The position numbers and the translations under genes were made by a program. The notes under the pieces were generated by a model, which was given only the letters and a program-made list of their open reading frames with translations, did not search any database and was not told where the DNA came from. Below are positions 1-5,461 of a DNA stretch of 6,064 nt, one piece after another (within the stretch, counting starts at the first letter, position 1; each line of letters opens with the position of its first letter). This DNA comes from Actinomycetales bacterium (GTDB lineage Bacteria > Actinomycetota > Actinomycetes > Actinomycetales > JAHECE01), in assembly GCA_024641895.1 (NCBI GenBank), contig JAHECE010000162.1, positions 1 to 6,064 on the forward strand, written 5' to 3'.

Positions 1-799
1 CCAGGTACGCCCACGCCAGCGGGTGGTAGGAGCCGCGCACGGCCGCGTCCAGGTAGAGCAGGTTGCGCACCGCGTCCCAGTCGTCGGCAGCGATGACGTC
101 CTGTGGGGCGCAGGTGGCCGGGTACACCGAGACGACGTTCGGCGCCGGCCCGATCTTGGCCTCGGGCAGCAGCTCGTGGCACAGGGCCATCGCCCGGGCC
201 TGGGCCAGCAGCATGTGATGGTTCTGCTGGTACACCGCCTGCCTGCCTCCACCACCGGGGCGCACCAGGCCGAGGGCGTCGCCGTGCAGGATCATCATGT
301 TCTGCTCGTTGATGGTCAGCCAGTAGCGCACCTTCGACCCGTACTCGGTGAACAGCACCCGGGCGTAGCCGGCGAACGCGTCGACGGTCGCCGGGTTGGC
401 CCACCCGCCCTTGTCGTCAAGCGCCTGGGGCAGGTCGAAGTGGTACATCGTCACGATCGGGGTGATGCCGCGGGCGAGCAGCTCATCGATCAGCCGGTGG
501 TAGAACCCCACCCCGGCCGGGTTCACCGGCCCGTCGCCGTCCGGGATGATCCGGGTCCACGCGATCGAGAACCGGTAGGCCCGTAGGCCCAGCTCGGCGA
601 AGAGAGCGACGTCCTCGGGGTACCGGTGGTAGTGGTCGGCGGCCACCGTGAAGTCGGTCGTGCCCTCCGGCACGTGGCCGGCGTCGATCACCGACGGTCC
701 CTTGCCGTCGGCGTCCCAGCCGCCCTCGACCTGGTAGGCCGACGTCGAGGCACCCCAGAGGAACTCGCTCGGGAAGGGCGTGAGCTGTGCGTGGTGCAC
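1..799 (-). CDS. Glycoside hydrolase family 1 beta-glucosidase / 6-phospho-beta-glucosidase (N-terminal part, runs off left edge)
   Basis: A cytosolic (beta/alpha)8-barrel enzyme that hydrolyses beta-glucosides or their 6-phosphates. Seen: 266 codons from a GTG start at 799. The GH1 N-terminal signature FLWGASTSAYQVEGG is at residues 13-27, followed by the typical YRFSIAWTRI (75-84) and MYHFDLPQAL (118-127) strands. The acid/base glutamate is E165 in TINEQN, where many family members have NEP. The start is supported by AAGGAG at 811-806 with a 6-nt spacer. There is no signal peptide. The catalytic nucleophile and the C-terminal residues that separate phosphorylated from free substrates lie outside the window, so specificity is open; the overall look is closer to the 6-phospho-beta-glucosidases, which act after PTS import. 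About 450-480 residues are usual, so a little over half is visible. It begins 18 nt after the aldo/keto reductase remnant on the same strand and may share its promoter. Confidence 0.93.
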   Translation of the reverse strand, partial: MHHAQLTPFPSEFLWGASTSAYQVEGGWDADGKGPSVIDAGHVPEGTTDFTVAADHYHRYPEDVALFAELGLRAYRFSIAWTRIIPDGDGPVNPAGVGFYHRLIDELLARGITPIVTMYHFDLPQALDDKGGWANPATVDAFAGYARVLFTEYGSKVRYWLTINEQNMMILHGDALGLVRPGGGGRQAVYQQNHHMLLAQARAMALCHELLPEAKIGPAPNVVSVYPATCAPQDVIAADDWDAVRNLLYLDAAVRGSYHPLAWAYL

Positions 800-817
800 G
801 GCGGTCTCCTTACGGTG

Positions 818-1015
818 TCAGTGGGCGACGAGCGGCCCGGACCCGCGTGGCGGTGTCATCGTCCGACCAGGCCCCGGTGGATCTGGTTTGTAGCGCTGTC
901 CGCGCACGCCGATCCGTGCCGCGGTGGCAATGTCGCCGGCGGATAGCGCAATCCCCCAGGGCGCCCAGGCCGTTGGCGGAACTTGCAGCCCCCGGCCGAG
1001 TGTTCGCGTCTGCAT
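818..1015 (-). pseudogene. Remnant of an aldo/keto reductase gene (5' end only), or a 65-codon leader peptide
   Basis: Seen: an ATG at 1015 preceded by a perfect AGGAGG (1026-1021) with a 5-nt spacer, opening a 65-codon frame that ends in TGA at 818. The first residues, MQTRTLGRGLQVP, match the usual N-terminus of actinobacterial aldo/keto reductases (NAD(P)H-dependent carbonyl reductases of over 300 residues), which normally continue with a small residue and GLGxMGMS. Here the frame goes on as PTAWAPWGI, but the neighbouring frame reads ANGLGALG at exactly that point, so a 1-nt loss near position 975 would explain the break. Beyond that I see no convincing reductase sequence in any frame; GQRY near residues 43-46 faintly resembles a reductase C-terminus. 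Inference: a truncated, frameshifted gene whose translation start survived. Alternatively it is a short translated leader for the GH1 gene 18 nt downstream. The family call rests on a short motif recalled from memory. Confidence 0.5.
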
Positions 1016-1081
1016 CTGCGCCTCCTATGGCGACCTCGCTGGTCGTCCTGGAGACAGCAAACCAGGGCCCGGCGGCGTCGG

Positions 1082-1119
1082 GGGAGTCCCTGCCGTGAGG
1101 GGCAGCGGCAGGGACTCCC
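1082..1119. promoter_or_regulatory. 38-bp palindromic element, copy 1: putative operator of the MmyB-like regulator
   Basis: A perfect 14-bp inverted repeat: GGGAGTCCCTGCCG (1082-1095) and its exact complement (1106-1119), separated by 10 nt. Each outer end is itself a GGGA-N-TCCC box, with the two box centres 29 bp apart. It ends 33 nt before the regulator's GTG and lies 66 nt upstream of the ATG of the aldo/keto reductase remnant on the other strand, so it sits between divergent genes, where a terminator would make little sense. A related copy is at 3962-3999. Its right box overlaps the position expected for the -35 of the candidate regulator promoter, which would suit autoregulation. Operator function is inferred; an RNA hairpin or a dispersed genomic palindrome are alternatives. 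Confidence 0.6.
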
Positions 1120-1138
1120 ACAGCCGGGGACGCGTGCG

Positions 1139-1144
1139 TAGGGT
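1139..1144 (+). promoter_or_regulatory. Candidate -10 element for the regulator-MFS operon, possibly leaderless
   Basis: TAGGGT fits the loose actinobacterial -10 pattern TANNNT and ends 8 nt before the GTG at 1153. Transcription starting 7-9 nt after it would begin at or next to the start codon, giving a leaderless mRNA, which is common in actinobacteria. The lack of a good ribosome-binding site before 1153 (only AGG at 1146-1148) agrees with this. No convincing -35 is visible; that position falls on the right edge of the palindrome. Confidence 0.3.
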
Positions 1145-1152
1145 CAGGTGCC

Positions 1153-2064
1153 GTGGACAACCGTGGCGAAGTTCGTGACTTCCTGGTCACCCGTCGGGCC
1201 CGGATCAGCCCAGCCGATGTCGGGCTGCGCGATGACGGAACCCAGCGGCGGGTCCCCGGGCTGCGCCGTCGCGAGGTCGCCGACCTGTCAGGCGTCAGCA
1301 TCGAGTACTACACCCGCCTCGAGCGCGGGAACATCAAGGGGGTCTCTGCCGAGGTGCTCGACGCGGTCGCCCGGGCGCTGCTCCTGACAGACGCCGAACG
1401 GGGCTACCTGTATGACCTGGCCCGCGCCCAGGGCACCTCCCGGCGTCGCGCGGCCCGCCGACCCCAGCGGGTACGCCCCGAGGTGCAGGCCACCCTCGAC
1501 GCGTTCACCGGGGGGCCGGCCTTCGTGCGCAACGGTCGCATGGACGTGCTGGCCGCCAACCTGCTCGGTCGCGCGGTCTACACCCAGGTCTTCGAAGATC
1601 CTGTGACACCACCGAACCTGGCCCGGTACGTGTTCCTGGACCCCCGGGCCCACGACTTCTACGACGACTGGGGCCGGGCCGCGGACGACAACGTCGCGAT
1701 CCTGCGTGCCCACGCCGGGCGCGACCCCCACGACGCCGACCTGGCCGCGCTCGTCGGGACCCTGTCCACCCGGTCCGAGGAGTTCCGGGCGCGCTGGGCA
1801 GCCCACGACGTCAAGGCTCACTACACCGGCAGGAAGTACTTCCACCACGCGATCGTCGGTGACCTGTACCTGACCTACCAGGAGCTCGACCTGTTTGCCG
1901 AGCACGGCCTGTCGATCCTCGTCTACACCCCGCAGCCCGACACCGGAACCGACCGGGCGCTGCAGCTGCTGGCCAGCTGGGTGGCAACCCACGAAGGCCC
2001 GAACACCGTCCAGATCACGCCCCGGCCCGCCGGGGGTGGCGCAGCCTTCCCGGGGTCGTCGTGA
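1153..2064 (+). CDS. MmyB-like XRE-family transcriptional regulator
   Basis: A 303-residue DNA-binding regulator, the usual length for its family. Residues 10-70 form an XRE-type helix-turn-helix, with the typical signature RRVPGLRRREVADLSGVS (32-49) followed by EYYTRLERGN (51-60), where the recognition helix lies. Residues from about 110 to 290 match the MmyB-like ligand-binding module, a PAS-like fold; in the Chloroflexus MltR structure this module held a fatty acid. The family is mainly actinomycete and is linked to antibiotic and fatty-acid metabolism. The GTG at 1153 is chosen because it opens the long frame just before the conserved helix-turn-helix; there is only a weak ribosome-binding site. 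The stop overlaps the next gene's start by 4 nt (GTGA), so the MFS gene is translationally coupled. Inferred targets are its own operon and the SDR, through the 38-bp elements at 1082 and 3962. Whether it activates or represses, and its ligand, cannot be read from sequence. Confidence 0.92.
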   Translation: MDNRGEVRDFLVTRRARISPADVGLRDDGTQRRVPGLRRREVADLSGVSIEYYTRLERGNIKGVSAEVLDAVARALLLTDAERGYLYDLARAQGTSRRRAARRPQRVRPEVQATLDAFTGGPAFVRNGRMDVLAANLLGRAVYTQVFEDPVTPPNLARYVFLDPRAHDFYDDWGRAADDNVAILRAHAGRDPHDADLAALVGTLSTRSEEFRARWAAHDVKAHYTGRKYFHHAIVGDLYLTYQELDLFAEHGLSILVYTPQPDTGTDRALQLLASWVATHEGPNTVQITPRPAGGGAAFPGSS

Positions 2065-3674
2065 GCCCCGCCGCCGCGCCGACCCCGGGGGCCACTTCGG
2101 CGCTGGCCCCGTTCCGGCAGCGCGTGTTCGCGTGGCTGTGGCTGGGGGTGGTGGTCGCCAGCGTGGGGATGTGGGCGCAGACAGTCGGCGCGCAGTGGCT
2201 GTTCGTCGACGACCCGAACGCGGCGACGATCGTCGCCCTGGTCCAGACCGCCACCCAGCTGCCCGTGGTGCTGCTCGCCCTGCCGGCCGGAGTCCTGGCC
2301 GATGCGTTCGACCGCCGGTGGCTGCTGTTCGCCACGCAGGCGTACGTCATCGTGGTGGCCGTCGTGATGACCGTGCTGGCCGCCGCCGGGCGGATGACGC
2401 CCGGGCTGATGCTGGCACTGATGTTCGCGGCCGGGGTGGGCCTGGCCTTCCAAGTGCCTACCTGGCAGCCGCTGATCGCCCAGCTCGTCCCCCGATCTCA
2501 GCTGGCGGCGGCGACCCGGCTGGACATGGTCAGCGTCAACGTGGCCCGCGCGGCCGGCCCGGCTATCGCCGGGGCGATCATCGCCGTGTGGGGGGTGCCG
2601 CCGGTGTTTGCGTTCACTGCCGTGTGCGCCGCCGTCCTGGCCACGATCCTGCTGATGTGGCGGCGCCCGTCGCCGATGGTCGGCGACCGGGAGCGGTTCC
2701 TGCCGGCGCTGCGCGCCGGCGGCCGCTACGTGCGCCACGAACCCGTCGTGCGCGTGATCCTGGGCCGCCTGGCCATGTTCGTCGCCCCGGCCGCTGCGCT
2801 ATGGGCGCTGCTGCCCCTGATCGCCAGCCAGCGGCTCGGCCTCCAGGCCGGCGGGTACGGCCTGCTGTTCGCCGCCCTTGGCGTCGGGGCGGTCCTCGGC
2901 GCCCTGACCCTCGGCCGGGTCCAGGCACGCATGTCGTCCAACACCCTGCTCAGCGTCGTCGGGCTGGCCTACGCCGCATCGTTCGCCGGGACCATGCTCG
3001 CCCACGGTCTGCTCGTCGCGATCCCGCTGCTGGTCGTGGCCGGCTACGGCTGGACCGCCACGGTGTCCACCGTCAACGCCGAGCTCCAGCTGTTCCTGCC
3101 CGGCTGGGTGCGCGCCCGCGCGATCGCCGTCTACCTGATGAGCTTCCTGGGCACCATGGCCGTCGCCTCCCCTCTGTGGGGCGTGCTCACCCAGGCGGCC
3201 GGCCTGACCACCGCGGTCGGTGTCGCAGCTGCCCTCGTCGCCGTGGGCGCCGTCGCCGGCCTCGCGGTGCGCATCCCCGAATCTGCGACCGCCGACCGGG
3301 CGGCGCTGGCCTACTGGAACGACCCCAGTCTGGGCATCGCACCCGAAGCCGTCGGCGGACCCGTCCAGGTCATCGTCGAGTACCACGTGACCCCCGAGCG
3401 CGAGGCCGACTGGCTGCAGGCGATGCAGTCCATGCGCCGCTCCCGGATGCGCAGCGGCGCGTTCCGTTGGGAGCTGTACCGGATCGGGGAGCGACCCGAC
3501 CGGTTCGTCGAGATCTTCGCGGTCCCTTCCTGGGCCGAGCACGAGCGCCAGCACCAGCACCGCCTCACCGCCGAGGACCAGGCCATCGAGCAGGCCGCGT
3601 TCGCCTACACCGTCACCACCCCGCGCGCCGAGCACCTGCTCCCCCCGCAGCCCCTCGACGACCGGGCTCCCTGA
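2061..3674 (+). CDS. MFS exporter of the MFS_3 type with C-terminal ABM-like domain
   Basis: A 537-residue inner-membrane transporter of the major facilitator superfamily. Residues 20-420 are strongly hydrophobic with 10-12 membrane segments. The family's motif A appears as GVLADAFDRR (77-86) in the loop after the second segment, and the first segment carries SVGMWAQTVGAQWL (34-47), typical of the MFS_3 (EntS-like) group, whose members are mostly proton-driven exporters of siderophores or drugs. The last 103 residues (435-537) are soluble and begin VQVIVEYHVTPE, with FRWELYR and RFVEIFAVPSWAEH. This resembles a dimeric alpha/beta-barrel ABM-like domain, a known C-terminal extension in MFS_3 proteins. 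The GTG start overlaps the regulator's stop (GTGA) and the next in-frame ATG would remove the first membrane segment, so the start is secure. Substrate unknown; coupling to an MmyB-like regulator suggests export of a small hydrophobic or antibiotic-like compound (inference). Confidence 0.92.
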   Translation: MSPAAAPTPGATSALAPFRQRVFAWLWLGVVVASVGMWAQTVGAQWLFVDDPNAATIVALVQTATQLPVVLLALPAGVLADAFDRRWLLFATQAYVIVVAVVMTVLAAAGRMTPGLMLALMFAAGVGLAFQVPTWQPLIAQLVPRSQLAAATRLDMVSVNVARAAGPAIAGAIIAVWGVPPVFAFTAVCAAVLATILLMWRRPSPMVGDRERFLPALRAGGRYVRHEPVVRVILGRLAMFVAPAAALWALLPLIASQRLGLQAGGYGLLFAALGVGAVLGALTLGRVQARMSSNTLLSVVGLAYAASFAGTMLAHGLLVAIPLLVVAGYGWTATVSTVNAELQLFLPGWVRARAIAVYLMSFLGTMAVASPLWGVLTQAAGLTTAVGVAAALVAVGAVAGLAVRIPESATADRAALAYWNDPSLGIAPEAVGGPVQVIVEYHVTPEREADWLQAMQSMRRSRMRSGAFRWELYRIGERPDRFVEIFAVPSWAEHERQHQHRLTAEDQAIEQAAFAYTVTTPRAEHLLPPQPLDDRAP

Positions 3675-3787
3675 CCGCGCGGACGGCCAACGCGCGCCAC
3701 GAGCGGTCGCAGCACCTCATGCTGCTCCAGTACGAGTTCGGCAAGGACCCGGGCCGGCACCTGCTCGTCGCCGACGATCTGCCGCCG

Positions 3788-3820
3788 CCGAGAGCCGAAT
3801 CTGGCAAGTCGGACTCTCGG
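3788..3820 (+). terminator. Weak hairpin, possible end of the regulator-MFS transcript
   Basis: CCGAGAG (3788-3794) pairs perfectly with CTCTCGG (3814-3820). After a small internal loop, CGA and TCG extend the stem by three pairs around a 10-nt loop. It lies 114 nt after the MFS stop, at the end of the coding-like fragment, with no T-run. A 7-bp stem is not rare in such G+C-rich DNA, so this is only a candidate. Confidence 0.25.
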
Positions 3821-3961
3821 ACGTCCTGATCGTGGACACGCTGAATCCGCGACGAGTGCGACGACGTCGCCCCTCGCCTGCCGCGGCGGCGCCGTCCTCG
3901 CCGCGGTCACCTCGGGCCACGCAGTTGCGAGACAGGGCACGGCCGGACGGTCACCGACGCC

Positions 3962-3999
3962 GGGAAGCCCTGCCGGTACCCCTCACAGGGGGGACTCCC
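3962..3999. promoter_or_regulatory. 38-bp element, copy 2: putative operator upstream of the SDR gene
   Basis: Compared with the reverse complement of 1082-1119, 31 of 38 positions are identical without gaps, including the blocks CCCTGCCG, CCCCTCAC and GGGACTCCC. Box spacing is the same (centres 29 bp apart), but the left box has decayed to GGGAAGCCC while the right box is intact, so this copy is a poorer palindrome. It ends 108 nt before the SDR ATG and, in matching orientation, points at the SDR. The central block is shared although it is not part of the palindrome, which suggests common descent of the whole element rather than two chance hairpins. Inferred role: second binding site for the MmyB-like regulator. 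Confidence 0.58.
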
Positions 4000-4107
4000 T
4001 CCAACCTCGATGTACCTGTTCCATGGGAGAGATCAAGCCCGACGGGCCGTCCTGCCGGGGCGAGGCGGCGCTGTTGGCGCGCTGGCTAGACACACAGAGG
4101 AGCAGAC

Positions 4108-4956
4108 ATGAGGGACAAGAAGGTGTGGCTGATCACGGGCGCCGGCCGCGGTCTGGGCGCGGATATCGCCAAGGCCGTTCTGGCCGCCGGCCACGCTGTC
4201 GTTGCCACCGGCCGTGACCCCGCCGCAGTGCGCAGAGCAGTCGGGCCGGCGGACGACCTTCTCGTGACCGCGCTCGACATCACAAGCCCGGACGACGCAG
4301 CGGCCGCCGTGCAAGCCGCCGTGGACCGGTTCGGTCGCATCGACGTGCTGGTGAACAACGCGGCCACGCTCATCGCAGGCTACTTCGAGGAGATTCCGCC
4401 CGAGGATTTCGAGCGCCAGCTGCGCACCAACCTCCTGGGCCCGATGTCGGTCACCCGGGCGGTCTTGCCGGTGATGCGCAGGCAACGCTCGGGGCACATC
4501 ATCTCGATCTCCTCCGGGGCCGGCCTGGTCGGGTTCGAGTTCTCGTCGGCCTACGCGGCGGCGAAGTTTGGGCTCGAGGGTTGGATGGACTCTCTCGCGG
4601 CGGAAGTCGCCTCCTTCGGCGTCCACACCACGATCGTCAACCCGGGGTTCTTCCGAACCGAGCTCCTCAGCCAGGAGTCGGCGTCGTACGCCCAAGAGTC
4701 GGTGGACGACTACGCCGACCGCCGAGCAGCGCAGCTGACATGGTGGAACGCCCAGCACGGCCAGCAGCCCGGCGACCCGGTCAAGCTCGCCCGTGCTCTC
4801 GTCATCGTCGCTGACAGCGATGACCCGCCGCGCCGTTTCATCGCCGGCGCAGACGCGATCGCCTTGGCCGAGCAGAAGATCAGCGAGCTCTCCGCGCAGG
4901 TCGCCGCGTTTCGCGAGCTGTCCTTGTCGCTCGCCCACGACGACACCGAATCGTGA
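4108..4956 (+). CDS. Classical short-chain dehydrogenase/reductase (SDR)
   Basis: A 282-residue cytosolic NAD(P)(H)-dependent oxidoreductase, somewhat longer than the roughly 250 residues usual for classical SDRs. The Rossmann cofactor motif is TGAGRGLG (10-17); D57 is placed to bind adenine, and the structural motif NNAA is at 83-86. The active-site tetrad is complete: N108, S136, Y149 and K153 (YAAAK). R36 after the second strand favours NADP(H) over NAD(H). NPGFFRTEL follows the catalytic helix as expected. The ATG at 4108 has GAGGAG 5 nt upstream and opens directly into the Rossmann strand. Substrate is not predictable; such proteins reduce ketones, aldehydes or quinones. SDR genes are frequent neighbours of MmyB-like regulators, and the 38-bp element 108 nt upstream links this one to the regulator at 1153. 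It seems to be transcribed from its own promoter, separate from the MFS operon. Confidence 0.94.
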   Translation: MRDKKVWLITGAGRGLGADIAKAVLAAGHAVVATGRDPAAVRRAVGPADDLLVTALDITSPDDAAAAVQAAVDRFGRIDVLVNNAATLIAGYFEEIPPEDFERQLRTNLLGPMSVTRAVLPVMRRQRSGHIISISSGAGLVGFEFSSAYAAAKFGLEGWMDSLAAEVASFGVHTTIVNPGFFRTELLSQESASYAQESVDDYADRRAAQLTWWNAQHGQQPGDPVKLARALVIVADSDDPPRRFIAGADAIALAEQKISELSAQVAAFRELSLSLAHDDTES

Positions 4957-5115
4957 GCTGGGCAGCACCCGCACGCCGAGACACCCCCACGCCAAGGGAC
5001 TGACGGCGGGGGATGGGACGATCACTCGCTGCAGGGCGGGCACGGGCGTACTGGGCCCGCCTGGGTACGGCGCCCGGCGAACGCTGGGCGAGGCACAGCG
5101 GTGGGAGGAGTCGTT

Positions 5116-5340
5116 GTGCCGGTACTGGTCAGGTCCTCGCTCTGCGAGTGTCCCGGGGGGGCGAGGCTGAGCTCATCGCCGGGTACGGGGGCTCATCGAG
5201 GGCACCGAGGCGGACGGGCTGCCGCGCTCGGAGTTGCTCCGGGGCCAGGACGGTCGCTGGATGATCCAGAGTCCGTGGCGCGAGCTCGAGACGATCGTTG
5301 GCGCGCTCTGCTTTCGAGAGGTCATCGCATCCAGGATGTC
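5116..5340 (+). pseudogene. Broken ABM-family (antibiotic biosynthesis monooxygenase-like) gene
   Basis: Seen: a strong ribosome-binding site GGAGGAG (5104-5110), a 5-nt spacer and GTG at 5116 reading VPVLV. The meaningful sequence then changes frame: VLALRVSRGGEAELIAGY at 5133-5186, and after a run of five G (5187-5191) LIEGTEADGLPRSELL at 5192-5239, RGQDGRWMIQSPWRELE and on to about 5340. Joined, these read like the N-terminal two thirds of a small (about 100-residue) ABM-type protein: a first strand, a helix with AELIAGY, GLxRSELL, then GRWxIQSxW. One extra G at 5187-5191 and one net indel near 5131 would restore a single frame. The third segment has clean coding-type third positions. Family members act as cofactor-free monooxygenases or small-ligand-binding dimers. 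The right end is uncertain, since the frame stays open to 5488. Could be real decay or sequencing errors in G-runs; family call from memory of the motif pattern. Confidence 0.45.
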
Positions 5341-5382
5341 CAATGGCTGCGTGGTGGTGGTGGTCGGCGTCGTTCCCGTGCT

Positions 5383-5415
5383 CGTCCTCCCGCGCCGGAC
5401 CGGCGCGGGAGGACG
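5383..5415. terminator. Strong hairpin, probable bidirectional terminator between convergent genes
   Basis: A perfect 15-bp stem: 5383-5397 (CGTCCTCCCGCGCCG) pairs with 5401-5415 around a 3-nt loop. It lies between the broken ABM gene (plus) and adenylate kinase (minus), 47 nt past the latter's stop. There is no T-run on either side; such bare GC-rich stems are the usual form in actinobacteria. Confidence 0.65.
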
Positions 5416-5461
5416 GCGCTCGATGCGGAGCGGCGTACCGCTCGTCGGGCGGGTCTTCCTG

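Larger units (their letters stand above)
3675..4107. other. 433-nt gap between the MFS and SDR genes, with a coding-like fragment
   Basis: No complete gene is supported. Plus-strand frame 3677-3829 has almost only G or C at third positions up to about 3787 and reads ERSQHLMLLQYEFGKDPG (from 3704) then RHLLVADDLPPP, ending in TGA at 3827-3829. That codon pattern is what real genes here show, so it may be the tail of a lost gene or a small protein from the ATG at 3719; I do not recognise the family and see no ribosome-binding site. A weak hairpin lies at 3788-3820 and the second 38-bp element at 3962-3999. A further short frame starts at ATG 4023 and runs into the SDR gene out of frame. I see no confident -10/-35 pair for the SDR gene. 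Confidence 0.5.

Noticed and set aside
23..586. 187-codon plus-strand frame opposite the GH1 gene
   Set aside because: Complement of a well-supported GH1 sequence; no motif of its own.
886..900. AGCGCT core (892-897) as a LacI-type operator for the GH1 gene
   Set aside because: The flanks do not form the extended palindrome typical of CebR/LacI sites, and a six-base core is expected by chance in this composition.
810..1301. 163-codon minus-strand frame running from the regulator gene through the intergenic region
   Set aside because: Its start lies antisense within the regulator's helix-turn-helix. Only the short ANGLGALG part is meaningful, as the out-of-frame continuation of the aldo/keto reductase remnant.
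1288..3635. Three long minus-strand frames opposite the regulator and MFS genes (1288-1992, 1923-2738, 2799-3635)
   Set aside because: Antisense shadows with Gly/His/Gln/Arg-rich composition and no domain features; the plus strand carries clear family motifs throughout.
1895..3829. 644-codon plus-strand frame overlapping the MFS gene
   Set aside because: Arg/Pro/Ala/Gly-rich shadow of the MFS gene. Only its last 50 codons or so, beyond the MFS stop, look coding-like and these are reported separately.
4033..5043. 336-codon open frame on the minus strand opposite the SDR gene
   Set aside because: It is antisense to an SDR with a complete catalytic tetrad, shows no recognisable motif, and such long open antisense frames are normal in very GC-rich DNA.
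5035..5061. 7-bp inverted repeat (GGCGGGC / GCCCGCC) as the SDR terminator
   Set aside because: Short GC-only stem with a 13-nt loop; such pairs arise often by chance at this base composition.
5351..5364. GTG/TGG triplet run as a microsatellite or phase-variable repeat
   Set aside because: Only four to five triplets, explained by a stretch of valine codons in the ABM-like frame; a change by a triplet would not shift frame.
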